Assembly: GCA_914767885.1 (NCBI GenBank)
Contig: CAJZBQ010000051.1
Span: 628,001 to 692,000, forward strand
Length of the DNA stretch: 64,000 nt
Direction: 5' to 3'
From: Blepharisma stoltei
Lineage: Eukaryota > Ciliophora > Heterotrichea > Heterotrichida > Blepharismidae
Positions 9,723 to 20,948 of the stretch are shown in pieces (positions within the stretch are counted from its first letter, which is position 1; the number at the start of each line of letters is the position of its first letter). The notes below the pieces were generated by a model. That model made no database searches and was not told the DNA's origin. It saw only the letters and a program-made list of their open reading frames with translations. The position numbers were made by a program, and so were the translations under genes.

Positions 9723-12532
9723 TTATTCAAGGGAAAATGACTCTAGCTCTTTGCATACAATTTCTTCAAAAAGCTTCTCCATACTTGGAAGCTCGAATGA
9801 TTTCACCTCATCCAGCTCAGAAATTGATTTTGTGCTCAAATACCTAGGTGCTGCTTCATACTTTTGTGTTTCTTTTCTTTCAATTTGCTCAGGCTTTTCT
9901 AGTTCTGGGAGCTGGTCAGACTCTATTTCCATTTGAACGTCAAGGTTTACGAATTCAAAATTTTTATCAATTATGATAGTTTGGTTGTTGTATAGGGAAA
10001 ATGCTTTGGGATAACTGACTTTGTAGATTTTTTCAGGAATGGAGGAATGAGCATCAAATTTCAATAAAATATTGGTACGTTTTTCTCTTAAATCCTTACT
10101 CCCCCCCCCCCCTCCGTGAGCGAACAAAACCATTAGAAAAATCGCCATTTTTTGACCAAAAACCCACCCTCCGTGAGTGAACAAAAATTTTTTTAATAGA
10201 AAAAATTTTAATGGAAAAAAATTTTGATATATAAGTGATAATTAGTATAATGAAATCTAGAGCTAATTCTGTTTAATTTTAAACAAATTGCGTTTAAAAA
10301 ATATAAATTTTGCAAATTAAATTAATATTTGCTTCCCAATTTTTGCAAATTAGGATTTTTTTAAATTTCGAAAAAAATATTTTTTATAAAATTTATATAT
10401 AAATTTTTTTTAAAAAAAAAAAATTAACCCCCCTCCGTGAGCGAACAAAATTTTTTTGTTCGCTCACGGAGGGGGGGGGGAGTTAGGAGTAACTTTGCTT
10501 GCATTTAAGCCAATGATGAAATGGTTTCCTTCTGCTTCAATTCCATGGACAAAGTCTAGTCTGAGATTCCAGACCATAAGGTTATTTCTATAAGAGAATA
10601 TTTTTTCCTGTGTTCTTGCTACCAAAAAATCCTTTGCAGATTTTATTTGGATAAACCAGTTTCCTTCAGGCTCATAAATTTCATGCTCTTTTTCAAAGTT
10701 TTGGTTCCATATAGAAATAATGTGCTCAAACACTACTACTAAATTTCCTTTGTTTTCACACAAATCAGTTGGAACTAGCTCCCATAATTTTTTCTCACAA
10801 AAATTTCTCCACTCTTTTTCTTCGAATTTTCACACAATAAAGCTGCTATTTCCTATACTCACAAATGAATCTTGATATGAAATGATTCTATTTGCGGTGT
10901 CGCTGTGTGGATGGAGGATCAAAGTGTTGAGCTTATTGTCATTCCAAAATTTAAGGTAAGTTATTGAAAAATTTGGACTGTTCGAGGCTTCTATTGTGGC
11001 CATTGCATTTATTGAAGGAAGAAATGCGACTTGGATAACTTGAAGGGGGTAAGGATAGTTTCGATGAGTTCGGGATACTGGATTGCGCTTAACGCAGTCA
11101 AACCTGATTACTTGGTTGCTATTTGGATTAAAAAATTGAATATATCCTGGAGAGCCATTTAGTACGTACAACTCTTCATATCTTACTAGCCCAGTAAATA
11201 TCCTATTATAAGGAAGGATTTTTGAAGGGTCTGTCAGACCTTCGTATCGTGAAATTATTTTATTATCTGTACTGGATACCACTTTGACAGAATTGTCCAA
11301 CAATTTCACTACATAAAATGAATTATCATCACTAATAGTGAAATCTATAATTGTGCTGCCCAATCTTGGAAGGAATGTTTGATTTCCAGATGACTCATGC
11401 CACAGCACTAAAACTCCTTCTTCCCCTCCAGAGAGATTAGTTAGTTATTTATTTAGATAACCCTTAAATAACTTGATCTCCTGCTTTCTAAAGCCTTTTA
11501 CGTGAGATACGAGCTCCGCTCTGAGCAGTGGATCGGCAGTTACATGACCGTTATAACTTCATTCGCCTCCAGCTTCAAAGAACACTCTTCTTTTGCTACC
11601 CAGTGCCTATGAATAGCGTCTTTATAGGACAAAATCCCAGAAGAACAAAAGTTCAACTTCACTGAGCCAAAAGTAAGGGAGCTTTCTTTACCAAACTCCG
11701 CCATTTTAATTGTGGCTCCAGAGATTAAATAGCTTCCATCACTAGTGAATTTTAAAGTTGTGACTTTATGAGAGTGCCAATGCAATTTTTGCTTTGAGTT
11801 ATTTGGGAAAAATTTAATAATTTGTCCAGCCGTGTCACCAACAACTATGTATTTTTGCTCTGGATGAATTTTAAGGCAGGATAGAGGAACTGTGTGCTCA
11901 AAAGTTTTGGTCACTTGAGTCGTTAAATTATATGTAATAAATGAAGTTCCCTTAAGAATGGCTAAGTTTGATTCATCTGGGAACATTTGCATCCCAATTA
12001 CATCTGAGACTTGGCCTTTAAGAATGGTTTGATGCTGAATCTGAGATGTGGTAAGATCTAAAATATTTATCTGTAAATTGTTCCCACGGGTGAGACGTGC
12101 GGCGAAGATGGGCGAAGTGCAGATGAAGGCTTGGCCGGTGGGCTAACCATCGCGATTCCAAGATGGCCCGGCGACGTCATCAATTTTTCGCTATAACTCC
12201 ATTTTTATGGGGTGCGGCACTAGAGACCTTAAATATACCAGACACTAAGTTAAGTTAAGTAAATTGTTCCCACAAATAAAGTAAAGATTTTTTGTGCTGG
12301 CAGTGAGCATTTTGATAGGCGCACTTGTGTCTATTTTTGTATAATTTGGGAGATTTCATATTACTATGAGTCCATCGGCTCCACCTGTGTAAAGTTTTCT
12401 TGATTGTGTAAGCAAGGAAGTAATAGTTTCTTTGTGTACATGAAATTTTCGTACTTCTGATGAAGAAATATCCAGCGAGCATAAAGTGCTTCCTAGACTA
12501 AAAAACACAATTTTGTCTATTGCTCCTGCCAT
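9723..12532 (-). CDS. WDR75: WDR75/UTP17-like WD-repeat protein of the small-subunit processome
   Basis: ATG at 12530-12532, stop at 9723. Three inserts are present (12088-12258, 11435-11715, 10099-10482); removing them gives 648 residues in one frame. WD repeats are clear: GGADGLIVIWNL near residue 60 (its W is TGA) and LISGGEEGVLVLWHE, which exists only after the 11.4-kb insert is removed, followed by FLPRLG. The order repeat + SGG.E.VLV.W + FLPRLG is characteristic of WDR75 (yeast Nan1/Utp17). Known: this protein belongs to the t-UTP/UtpA subcomplex needed for pre-rRNA transcription and 18S processing in the nucleolus. The C-terminal 100 residues are charged linker. An essential housekeeping role argues strongly that the inserts are removed in the somatic genome. 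Confidence 0.88.
10099..10482 (-). mobile_element. Family A MITE/IES, inverted, TTA-flanked
   Basis: Flanked by TTA at 10096-10098 and 10483-10485. It is the reverse orientation of the 5.3-kb copy: direct repeats at the left, hairpin at the right (10430-10478). It lies in the WDR75 coding region; joining at TTA reads GTT ACT CCT AAG GAT on the minus strand, in frame on both sides. Confidence 0.93.
11435..11715 (-). mobile_element. Retroposon with 9-bp TSD lacking TA, inside WDR75
   Basis: CTCCAGAGA flanks it (11426-11434; 11716-11724). On the minus strand it starts AAAATGGCGGAG, carries a short frame, and ends in a tail like TAAATAACTAACTAATC. Removing it with one TSD copy (290 bp) makes LISGA continue as LISGGEEGVLVLWHE, a textbook WD repeat, so the exact boundary is well fixed. 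The duplication contains no TA. Joining the nearest TA pair would leave two extra bases and a stop. Confidence 0.85.
12088..12258 (+). mobile_element. 5'-truncated SINE with (TTAAG)n tail and 15-bp TSD
   Basis: GTAAATTGTTCCCAC at 12073-12087 and 12259-12273. The 171-bp element matches the 3' part of the one at 29446-29860 (GGTGAGACGTGC..., AGATGG, TGCGGCACTAGA) and ends in TTAAGTTAAG. The shorter 5' end is the hallmark of incomplete reverse transcription. It lies in WDR75; removal gives GNNLQINILDL in frame. Confidence 0.9.
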
Positions 12533-13032
12533 TAATTACAATAAAAATTTTATGTTATTTATGATAGATAAAGGCTAAACAATAAAGGAACGTAGAGATA
12601 AGGAAAGAAAAAGAAGAGAAAAATTGATTCATTGCTTCTTAACTACAGATTTTATTTGGAAGTATCTATTGCTTTATGAGCTCACGCACCAATGAATATT
12701 TTGAAAAGTCTCTCTTAGCTCATAGTTAGATTGCATTATTTGAGAAACTTAAGCAACAGAAAAATTTAAACTTAGTCAGCCAACTCAAAAAATATGCTTA
12801 TGTCAAAGTTTTCAAAACTAGTAGTAAATTCAATAAATTAATGTTTGAATCAGTCATTAGTATAAACATTCTCTAAAGTGCTTCCAATAATATGCTATAA
12901 TATCAAAGCTAGATATTAAAATTTTGGACACTGCTAATTTAAGATTCTAACTCAACTTAATTTTATAATAATCGACTGTAATTTCGGCAATTAATTTAAT
13001 AATGAGGTAATGTAAACTAAACGCCAATCAAC
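12533..13032. other. Intergenic, AT-rich, no gene seen
   Basis: 500 bp between the WDR75 start and the end of the next minus-strand gene. It is AT-rich with no repeats, open frames or element ends that I can support. It should contain the WDR75 promoter. Confidence 0.5.
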
Positions 13033-14771
13033 CTATACAGCTCTATATGTTTTATTTCTAAAATCATATTCTTCAGCGTAAATTTCATCCTTAAATGGTC
13101 TTGGAATTAGTTTCGGATTTAAAAACTCGGGCCCTGTGCGCTTAACTGCATCAATCTCTAATGGAAGTTTTGCTAGTCCCACAACTAGCAGTTCCTCTTT
13201 ATCAATTTGAATTGCTAAAATGGCAATTGCGACAAAAAAAACCCAAGAACTTGAGGCCAAAAATTTAAAACAATGGCCTCGAAGGACCACAGGATCGCAG
13301 GTGGCAGTTTCGGGGTGGGGTTAGGCATGGGCTGGCTGGGCCTCCCCTCGACCCACAGACAAGAGGACCGACGGCGCAACACCAATCGGGCACTTCTGGA
13401 GGAGCATTATGTTGCCTGCAAATTGCAGAGGTCGTTCCGGAAGGAGGTACTGGACGCTTCCTCATACCCTGAGCACTAACAGGGGTTAAGAGAGTCCTGC
13501 ACTGCAATTTTTGGTCCGAGCAGGTTCGGGTGAGTCTCCCCGTTAGACTGATGACGCCCCTATTTTTGGTGACTCAGAACGAAAAGGGCGTGAGGCGGCT
13601 ATAGTGCTTAGCGCTACATGAAGCGTGAAGCTAAAGCTCGACTGGCTAGGGGCTGAAATAACCCCAGTTAACCCCTCTAACTAACTATAGGGCTTTCCCT
13701 TGAATAGCCCGATAACGGGCTGGCTTCATCCCGTTATCGGGCTATTCAAGGGAAAGCCCTATTTTCTCTCTCTTTATCAATTTGAGATAGCGGGATTGAT
13801 TTCGAGCTCGTCATTTCCTGGCTAAATTTTTCTTGAAAATAATTTCAATCCCTAAAAGTCTTGCTTGAGGTTTTGGCCATACCTGGCTTTCGTATTATTT
13901 CTAGAGGTGATTTTGGTTTTTGAGAAATTCTTGTATAAAGCCCTAAAAATTTTTGTCCCATAGGAATATAAGTTTCAAATTTTTGATTATTTGATTCTCT
14001 TAATGACATATATCACGAAAAAGAATTTGTCTCGTCTTTATCTGGCAGATTTCTATCAATTTCATCGAGCTCTTCAAGTTTTTCTCTATATTCAGTAGCT
14101 CTGTTGAAGAGTAGGTCTCCAGGCTTTTTCTTTGCTTTCGAACTCAATTTTTTTTCCAACAAATTCCACTCATTTTGAACTTCATTATAATGGTTTAATA
14201 TCCTTTGTTCTCTCCCTTGCCGTATTTTATCATAAATTATCATACTTGATAGCTTTTTAGCTCCTGTAGTCGATTCAAGCTTCGAGTTATTTTCAATTTC
14301 AAGTAATCTCTCTTTGAATTTTTCTTCATAATTTGTGTGGTCCCTCGTATTGAAATTTAATCTTGTCGAAGTTTTACTCAAACCCTTTCCGTTTGTTTTT
14401 TCAGGTGTAGAGGGGCCGTTAGATTTAGGATTTGTAAATAGTTTTGTTGGCCCGATAACGCTGTAAGCGAGTAAGTTCCCTTTATTATCAAATTTGGGGA
14501 AAAAACTCTTTTTAGGAGTTGATGGGATTTTTTCTTGCAAGAAGCTTGTGACATCGCCTTCATGCTCTAGTGCAAAGTCTTCTTCGATCGAGCAAAGATT
14601 CTGAAAACTTTGATCATCGCTTCTAATCCTTTTAAGGAGTTTAAAGCTTTTTGAAGGCTTTATAATCTGAGGCAAACTATCGATTTTCATTTCATCTGAG
14701 CTTGAATTTCGCTTGATTCTTGCATGCTTCGGTTTTGGAAATTGAGATACTGAGACAAGAGATTTTTCCAT
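13033..14771 (-). CDS. Unknown charged protein, split by a retroposon
   Basis: TGA at 14013-14015 is Trp, so the frame does not end there but continues through ETNSFSWYMSLRES to 13786, then after removal of the insert (13195-13785) to TAG at 13033. With ATG at 14769-14771 the product is 387 residues. An upstream ATG at 14846 is in frame but would overlap the methyltransferase by 47 bp, so the first non-overlapping Met is preferred. The N-terminal half is basic and disordered (KPKHARIKRNSSSDE); the middle looks helical (ILNHYNEVQNEWNLLEKK, YREKLEELDEIDRN); the C-terminus is compact. The family is not recognised. It lies 28 bp downstream of the methyltransferase stop, on the same strand. Confidence 0.7.
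13211..13769 (+). mobile_element. Retroposon with 16-bp TSD, related to the 43.9-kb element
   Basis: CTCTTTATCAATTTGA at 13195-13210 and 13770-13785. Internal blocks (GCATGGGCTGGCTGGGC, ACTTCTGGAGGAG, CATACCCTGAGCACTA) recur in reverse orientation at 43858-44333. The tail is CTAACTAACTA, interrupted by a palindromic element (13688-13761) and resuming TTTTCTCTCT. It splits the coding region of the 13.0-14.8-kb gene; exact removal joins IPLSQ to IDKEELL in frame. Confidence 0.85.
13688..13761. repeat. Perfect palindromic mini-IES nested in a retroposon tail
   Basis: The arms TAGGGCTTTCCCTTGAATAG... run 32 bp and are repeated exactly in reverse, with a 10-bp loop (CTGGCTTCAT). The outermost bases are TA on both sides. 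It sits inside the tail of the 13.2-kb retroposon, so it inserted after it. Confidence 0.85.
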
Positions 14772-14799
14772 TTTATTAAAGTTATCGCTAGTTAAGGAT

Positions 14800-15468
14800 T
14801 TATCGGCCTTCATCAATAAAGTTATTCCTTTTCTTGATGCAGACATAAATATAGTGAGAAGTGCTTCCTTCTTCTTTTGTCATAGCTGCAGTTGCAGATA
14901 GCACAGGCTTGGCAATTTGATACTCAAAGACGTTCCAAGAAAACTCTGGCTGCTTAAAATACCTATTCCTGTTTTCAGGTGGCGCATAACTTATTGATAC
15001 ATAAATCCCATCTGGCTTTAGCACTCTGTGTATTTGTGTTAACATTCTTTTTGCCATGATATTTGACCGGTCACCACAGAGAATTGAGTCTAAAGTCCCT
15101 TTATCAATTACTGCGTCAAAACTGCCTGTATCGAAATCCATTGACATCACGTCTTTGCAGTCAAATTCAATGCCTTCTTTATCTTGATATAGGGACTTCA
15201 TATCATCAATCACAATAGGAGAGTTGTCAATATTCATGATATATTGATAGCCTTCTTTATGCATATCTTCTGCAAGTTTCGAATTCCCGCAGCCAACATT
15301 TAAAATTTTTTCATTAAATTTGATATATTGGGTTATAATGTCTTTTATGCCTGACCACTTTTGGTACCAATCGAATTGCTCTTTTTTGTGCAAGTATCTT
15401 TCTTGCCAATATCCAAGTCTTCCATATTGGGCTGAAACCATTTTATTAGATAGTTCGAGAAATTGCAA
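14800..15468 (-). CDS. EEF1AKMT4-like class I SAM-dependent methyltransferase
   Basis: A 222-residue uninterrupted protein. The N-terminus has the family block YWQERYLHKKEQFDWYQKW, then motif I ILNVGCGNSKLAEDM, an acidic motif II region (MNIDNSP), and the post-II segment SFDAVIDKGTLDSILCG, a hallmark of the EEF1AKMT4/METTL13-N type. Known: these enzymes methylate lysines of eEF1A in the cytosol. The first Met (15468) gives 9 residues ahead of MVSAQYGRLGYW; the second Met is an equally plausible start. It lies upstream of, and on the same strand as, the unknown gene at 13033-14771. Confidence 0.88.
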   Translation of the reverse strand: MQFLELSNKMVSAQYGRLGYWQERYLHKKEQFDWYQKWSGIKDIITQYIKFNEKILNVGCGNSKLAEDMHKEGYQYIMNIDNSPIVIDDMKSLYQDKEGIEFDCKDVMSMDFDTGSFDAVIDKGTLDSILCGDRSNIMAKRMLTQIHRVLKPDGIYVSISYAPPENRNRYFKQPEFSWNVFEYQIAKPVLSATAAMTKEEGSTSHYIYVCIKKRNNFIDEGR

Positions 15469-16141
15469 ATAGCAGCTTTATAATTGAAAGGATTATGCTT
15501 ATTGAGTATTGATGCACCTTGCAACTTTTTTAGCTCGATTTAGAACTATCAAAGGATCAGGATCTTAACCAGAATTTAATAATCTTATGAGATTTGCGTG
15601 AGGCTAATTATGACTTAAGATTAGAAGTGGATTTATTGGGCAAAATGTTTGAGGTAAGGTAGCTTTAAAGCAAAAGAGCTTTTCAGCTGTAGACCCTCGG
15701 TCATTTATGCAGGTACACATCGAAGATCTGAAAGCAGATTTCGTTGTTAAGCCTGCAATAACTAGTATCATAAAGAAATATGCACTCTATGGTGAATGTG
15801 TGCTGTTGCTCGGCTAAAATAAGTTTGGGTTTGCTGATCTTAATTTTTAGCAAATCAGTCAGAGACTCAAAACACCATAAATATGTTTATAATCGCTCCA
15901 TTTATTTTGCAAAGGCTAAATTGATATCAAAAGCAAAAAGAATAATGCAAGTCTATTGAAGCTAAAATTATAGCCTTAATCTGCTTTATTGAGATATGTT
16001 TTATAAATATTTAAATGTAATTAAAATTAGCAACCAACATTAAATGATATGCAATTCTAATAAAAAGAAGCTTATCTTGAATAAGGCATTTATTCGCAAG
16101 AATTTACTTCTTTAAATTAAATTGTTCAGGCTTAGGTTCAA
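15469..16141. other. Gap with only a weak plus-strand gene candidate
   Basis: A weak frame runs from ATG 15495 to TAA 15817. It stays open only if TGA is Trp, a TAG near 15531 is skipped, and 15654-15670 (GTAAGG...AAAG, 17 nt) is removed as an intron. These exceptions make it doubtful; the last 50 codons (for example PAITSIIKKYALYGECVLLL) look protein-like. The remaining 320 bp to the tRNA are AT-rich and featureless. Confidence 0.3.
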
Positions 16142-16213
16142 GGCCGTTTGGTCTAGTGGTATGATTCTCGCTTAGGGTGCGAGAGGTCCCGGGTTCAATT
16201 CCCGGAACGGCCC
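16142..16213 (+). tRNA. tRNA-Pro (anticodon AGG)
   Basis: A 72-nt cloverleaf. The acceptor stem GGCCGTT pairs with AACGGCC. The D arm is GGTCTAGTGGTATGATTC, with an internal A box. The anticodon stem CTCGC/GCGAG holds loop TTAGGGT, so the anticodon is AGG (codon CCU, CCC by wobble). The T arm is CCCGGGTTCAATTCCCGG with B box GGTTCAATTCC. The discriminator base is C. No intron. Confidence 0.96.
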
Positions 16214-16218
16214 TTTTT
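16214..16218 (+). terminator. Pol III T-run terminator of tRNA-Pro
   Basis: Five T immediately after the tRNA 3' end, as expected for RNA polymerase III termination. Confidence 0.75.
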
Positions 16219-16402
16219 AGCATTAAATTAGTTTATTAACATTCAAAAATAAAATTCAAACATCAAGATGAACTAAAATGCATCAATATTTATCATACAG
16301 AAAATTATCTTATAGCCATAAAGCAGTTTTAATTTAATTTTACTTCTATAGATATTTGAAAAAAATTATTATAGAGAATTGCTGCTTGAAAATTCTAAAT
16401 AA

Positions 16403-18613
16403 ATGGAAAAGCTCATCCCACTTTTCAATAAGCTGCAAGAAGTCTTAATATCTGCTAATATTTCCCACATCATCAGTTTACCACAAATAGTAGTCGTGGG
16501 ATCTCAATCTTCAGGCAAAAGCAGTGTTCTTGAAAGTATTGTCGGTAGAGATTTTCTTCCTCGAGGCTCTGGGATAGTAACAAAATGCCCTCTCCGTTTA
16601 AAACTCGTAAAAAGTCAAGAAACTCACGAATATGGAATTTTTAAGCACATCCCAGACACATTTTTTGACAACTTTGATGACATCCGTGAAGAAATAAAAA
16701 ATCGAACCGCAGACCTTGTAGGCAATGGTAAATCGATTTCTACGAAACCTATAGAGTTGACTATTTATTCTCCTAATGTCCTTGATATCACTTTGGTTGA
16801 TTTACCAGGAATAGTTAAGATCTCAGTTTCAGGGCAAAGTAATGATATTGAACAGAGCATCCGTAATATGATTATTGAGTATATTTCAAACCCAGATACC
16901 ATAATATTAGCTATTTCAGCTGCTAATAATGATTTAGCCAATTCAGATGCTTTACAGCTCGCCCATCATGTAGATCCAAACGGAGAAAGAACTATTGGAG
17001 TGCTCACAAAAATAGATATCATGGACCGAGGGACTGACGCTATTGATATGCTGAATGGCGCCGTTTTCCCGCTTAGGCTTGGATATGTAGGCGTCATGTG
17101 CAGAAGTCAGGAAGATATCAACAGAAACGTGACAATGAAGAAACATCTTTTGAAAGAAGAAAAATTCTTTAGAGAAAGCCCAGTTTATGGGAGGTATGCT
17201 GATCGGTTGGGGATCAAATATAGAAATTTCCCATAGATGGCGCTGTTTGCCCTTGATTTGCCCATGAAGAAAAGTTTTTGGTTCAACCAAACCATATGGT
17301 ACTGGTCGAACCAAAAAATTGCCCCAGTGGGCAAATCAAGGCAAACAGCGCCATCTATAGGAAAATTTCTATATTTGACGATGAGACTTAATAAAATATT
17401 GCAAACTCATATAAATAATAGCATTCCTGCAATAAAGAAAAAAGTTCATGATGAGCTGGAAGCTAATTTGGAGAAATTAAAAGAGTATGGGGAAGCTTTG
17501 TCATCCAGAGATGCAAAAACAGGAGTTCTGTTAAGTGTCATACAAAAAGTAGCAAAGAGCTTTCAAGAAAATATTGAAGGGAAAAATGTGAGAAATGTCA
17601 CAGAAGAACTTATGGGTGGAGCCAGAATTAATTATATTTTTCATCAAATTTTTGTCAGCGGGATTTCAAAGATTGATCCATTACAAGAATTGAATGATCA
17701 AAAAATAAGAACTGCGGTCATGAATGCAACAGGACTTGGAAGCTCTTTGTTTGTTCCTGAATCTGCTTTCGAAATTTTAATCAAAAGCCAAATCCCAAGA
17801 TTGCATGAACCTAGCTTGAATTGTATGAATTTGATATATGAAGAACTGAAGAGCATTATGAGCAAAATTGAGATTCCTGAGCTTGAGAGATTTAAAAAGC
17901 TGAAAGATGCTGTTTCAGAAGTAATAAACCAGCTCTTAGCATCCAGACTTAAACCAACTAGGAAAATGATAGATCGTTTAATTGACGTTGAAGGTGCTTA
18001 TATCAATACACACCATCCTCAATTTATCGGTGGTTCTAAGGCTCTTGTAACGGCTCAAAGCCAATTAAGGCCAGCTGCCCAAGAACCTCTAATTGACAAA
18101 AGTATCCTTCCGCAGCCCATCATCCAGAAGAAAAAAGAGGAAACAATTATGACATCCTCTTCTTGGTTCTCATTCAGGGCTCAAGATGCCCCTAAGTCTG
18201 ACCAAGAGGAAGAAAAAATCCCTGAAAAGCCGAAAATTAGCTTCGATTTCGTTGGTCCTCCGTCAAATCTGCAGCCATCGTCAAAAATGACACCTGAAGA
18301 AAAAGAGCAAATTGAGATGATAAAAATTTTGATAAAATCATATTTTGACATTGTCAGGGTAAATATCGGGGATTTAGTGCCAAAAACGATTATGGGATTT
18401 TTGGTGAACAGATCAAAAGATGAGCTTCAAAGAGAGTTGGTTAAGAAATTGTATAAAGAAGAGCAGTGTGACGAGTTGTTGGAGGAGTCTGATGGGATTA
18501 CACAGGAAAGAGAAAAAGCCCACGAGGCTGCAGACGGGCTGAGAAAGGCAATTCATATTTTGAATGAAGCAAGATTAAGATTATATGGCCATAAGCCAGA
18601 ATTTAAGAGGTAA
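16403..18613 (+). CDS. Dynamin-family large GTPase, split by a palindromic IES
   Basis: ATG at 16403, TAA at 18611-18613; 685 residues after removal of a 153-bp palindrome (17219-17371). GTPase motifs: G1 GSQSSGKSS (residues 34-42), G2 Thr in SGIVTKCPL, G3 DLPG (VDLPGIV), G4 TKID (VLTKIDIMDRGT). The middle/stalk region follows, then a low-complexity linker (about 540-580) and a C-terminal GED with EEKEQIEMIKILIKSYFDIV and LVKKLYKEE. Known: dynamins of this size without PH or proline-rich domains (Vps1/Dnm1/DRP type) drive vesicle or mitochondrial fission. The joint reads GIKY-LTMRLNK and is in frame. Confidence 0.93.
17219..17373. repeat. Palindromic MITE/IES inside the dynamin gene
   Basis: Long inverted repeat: left arm TATAGAAATTTCCCATAGAT... 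(17219-17270) and right arm ending ...ATCTATAGGAAAATTTCTATA (17322-17373). Between them is a GGTTCAACCAAACC core that is itself an imperfect palindrome. Removing one TA-to-TA unit (153 bp, divisible by three) restores the GTPase-to-stalk frame. It shares no ends with families A or B. Confidence 0.9.
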
Positions 18614-19225
18614 AACCTGTCAAGTCCACCTGACAGGGACAGAAAACAAAGCTTCCCTCTTCGGCAATACATCTTTAAACCTGAAGACCTGCTTCAAAAA
18701 GAGACAGAGCCCTATTTTCAACTTTATCAGGATGATTCCAACCTGCTCCATAGGGAGTGCGCCTTGATACCAATCTTTGCCTGTGTCGCCATTTTCTTTT
18801 TTGAATGAAGTAAGGGAGTATAAAATTAGTGAGTAATTAAGAAATTAAATGGCATAATTTCTTGAAATCTTATAAATGGTTCATGGAAATCGGTTCAGGA
18901 CTGATCATTATGCAAATAACCAATTCTTTAACTTATAAAAATTCTCCGAACTAAAGCTGGCTTATTTAAAAAAACACTTATTGATTATCCTTTCCCCCTT
19001 CGCTTTGCCTCAATATCAAGTATTTGACTAAAAAAATTTTGATTCGAAAATAATCATTTCCATTATGTATTTTTTCCTTATCCCACCAATAGTCATTTTT
19101 TACCTCTTCCCTTGCCTATTTTCACTGAAAACGTATCCTATCAGAATTCAAAAACCATGCTTAATTATGATTCGCTATTTAATTCATAAATAGGTCTGAC
19201 GCGATCTATCCTTTACAATGAATTT
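18614..19225. other. Intergenic, no gene seen
   Basis: 612 bp between the dynamin stop and the GTPBP1-like start. The first 150 bp are somewhat less AT-rich (ACCTGTCAAGTCCACCTGAC), but show no TSD pair or inverted ends. The rest is AT-rich and presumably carries the promoter of the next gene. Confidence 0.45.
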
Positions 19226-20659
19226 ATGCAAATGGATTCACAAAACGATCCCCAACCAGTACAAGACAATAATATGAATACACATACACACACAAACTTA
19301 AACGGAAGCACACACTCGTCAGTTCAAAATATTGACAATGACATTCGTGTCGCTGTCATAGGAAACGTTGATTCAGGGAAATCTACATTGGTCGGCGTTC
19401 TCACTCGTTGTATTACAGATGATGGTCGTGGATCTGCTAGAAGCTATGTATTTAATTATAAACACGAGCTCTCTAATGGTCGTACTTCGAGTATTTCGCA
19501 TGAAATTATGGGATTTTCTCCAAACGGCTCACAAGTTTCACCTGAGCACTTGACAGATTCTAAAAACAAAACTTGAAACTATATTGTCGAAAATTCTAGT
19601 CATGTAGTTACGTTTTTAGACTTGTGTGGACACGAAGCATACTTAAAGACCACAATTTTTGGGCTTGTAGGGTTGATGCCTGACTATGCTATGATTGTGA
19701 TAGGAGCGAATATGGGACTTACAAGAATGACAAAGGAGCATATTGGCCTTGCATTAGCTTTGAAAATTCCTATGTTTTTTGTATTCACGAAAATTGACAT
19801 TGCCCCAGAAAATGTTTATAAAGAAAATATTGCTTTGCTGACTAAAGTTATCACAAATCCAGCCGCAGGAAGCAGACTTCCTTTGCACATAGATGATAGT
19901 ACTGATGTCACTGATCTTTGCAACATGATGGAGGCAAGAGTTTGCCCAATCTTTACTGTTTCTAATGTTACTGGACAAGGAATAGAGAAGTTGAGACAGT
20001 TTATGTTTAGATTGGAATCAAGGACAATGATAAGTGGAATTTTTGGAAAAAATGATGACCCAGTTGAATTTCTAATTGATGGCGTCTATATGGTAACTGG
20101 AGTTGGACTTGTTTTATCTGGGATTCTGAAGTCTGGCACTGTAAGACTTAACGATAATTTGATGTTGGGTCCTGATAAAACTGGCCAATATAAAAGCATT
20201 ACTGTTAGAGGAATCCACATTAAAAGGGTTGCAGTTGATTATGCAATTTCTGGGCAGTCAATTTGTTTGAACATAAGATCAAATAACAAAAAGGAACAAT
20301 TAAAGAGAAATATCGTGAAAAAAGGCATGGTAGCAGTTGATAGAGCATTATGTATGGAAACTGCTTGGGAATTTGACGCAGAAATTGTGGTTCTGCATCA
20401 TGCAACTACTATCCGGCCTAACTATCAGCCAATAGTGCATTGTGGAATTGTAAGGCAAGCTGCAAAAGTGATGAGCATGAATAAAGAACTTTTAAGAACA
20501 GGTGATACAGCTCTAGTTCATTTTAGATTCATGTTTAGCCCAGAGCTCATCCATCCAGGGATGACAATCTTATTTATTCCCTCTTTTAAATTAAAATATA
20601 ATATGGATAAATTTCATTTCCGAGTAATTTTCAAAATGAAAATTTTATGGTGCAAATAA
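19226..20659 (+). CDS. GTPBP1/GTPBP2-like translational GTPase
   Basis: 477 residues, with one TGA-Trp at 19574 (NKTWNYIVENSSHVVTFLDL). Motifs: G1 GNVDSGKST (residues 47-55), G3 DLCGHE, G4 FTKID; the DxxG variant DLCGHEAYLKTT is typical of GTPBP1/2 rather than EF-Tu. Domain II (VYMVTGVGLVLSG) and domain III (IHPGMTILF) follow. Known: GTPBP1/2 are EF-1A/Hsp70-subfamily-S1-related GTPases that act on ribosomes and in RNA decay. The final 27 residues (after ILF) are lysine- and phenylalanine-rich and do not look like the usual family end; a missed 15-nt intron or a diverged tail is possible. No insertions in this gene. Confidence 0.87.
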
Positions 20660-20948
20660 TAATTTCTAAAAATATTAGATTTTGCATACTTAAATGAGAA
20701 AGTCCAAAGTTGGCATTATGAATCGATTGATTTTATAAATGAATTTCTTCATAAAAATATACTCAATTTATATATTTTTATTTTTAATAAAATTTATAGT
20801 ATATTTTTTATAAAAAATAGCCGCTAATTGGAAAAGAATTTTTGGCTCCAATTTAAAGGGGATTTAGAGAAGGCAGAACCAAAGGACTTGGTGTCATTTC
20901 ACAAGTTTATTCTATGAGTAACTAAATGATAGTTAAATTATGCATTTT

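Noticed and set aside
14013-14015. Stop codon ending the unknown gene at 14013
   Set aside because: It is TGA, read as Trp here; the frame continues through the next segment to 13033 after insert removal.
14772-14846. Upstream start (ATG 14846) for the unknown gene
   Set aside because: It would overlap the methyltransferase coding end by 47 bp; the Met at 14771 avoids this, though the longer form is not excluded.
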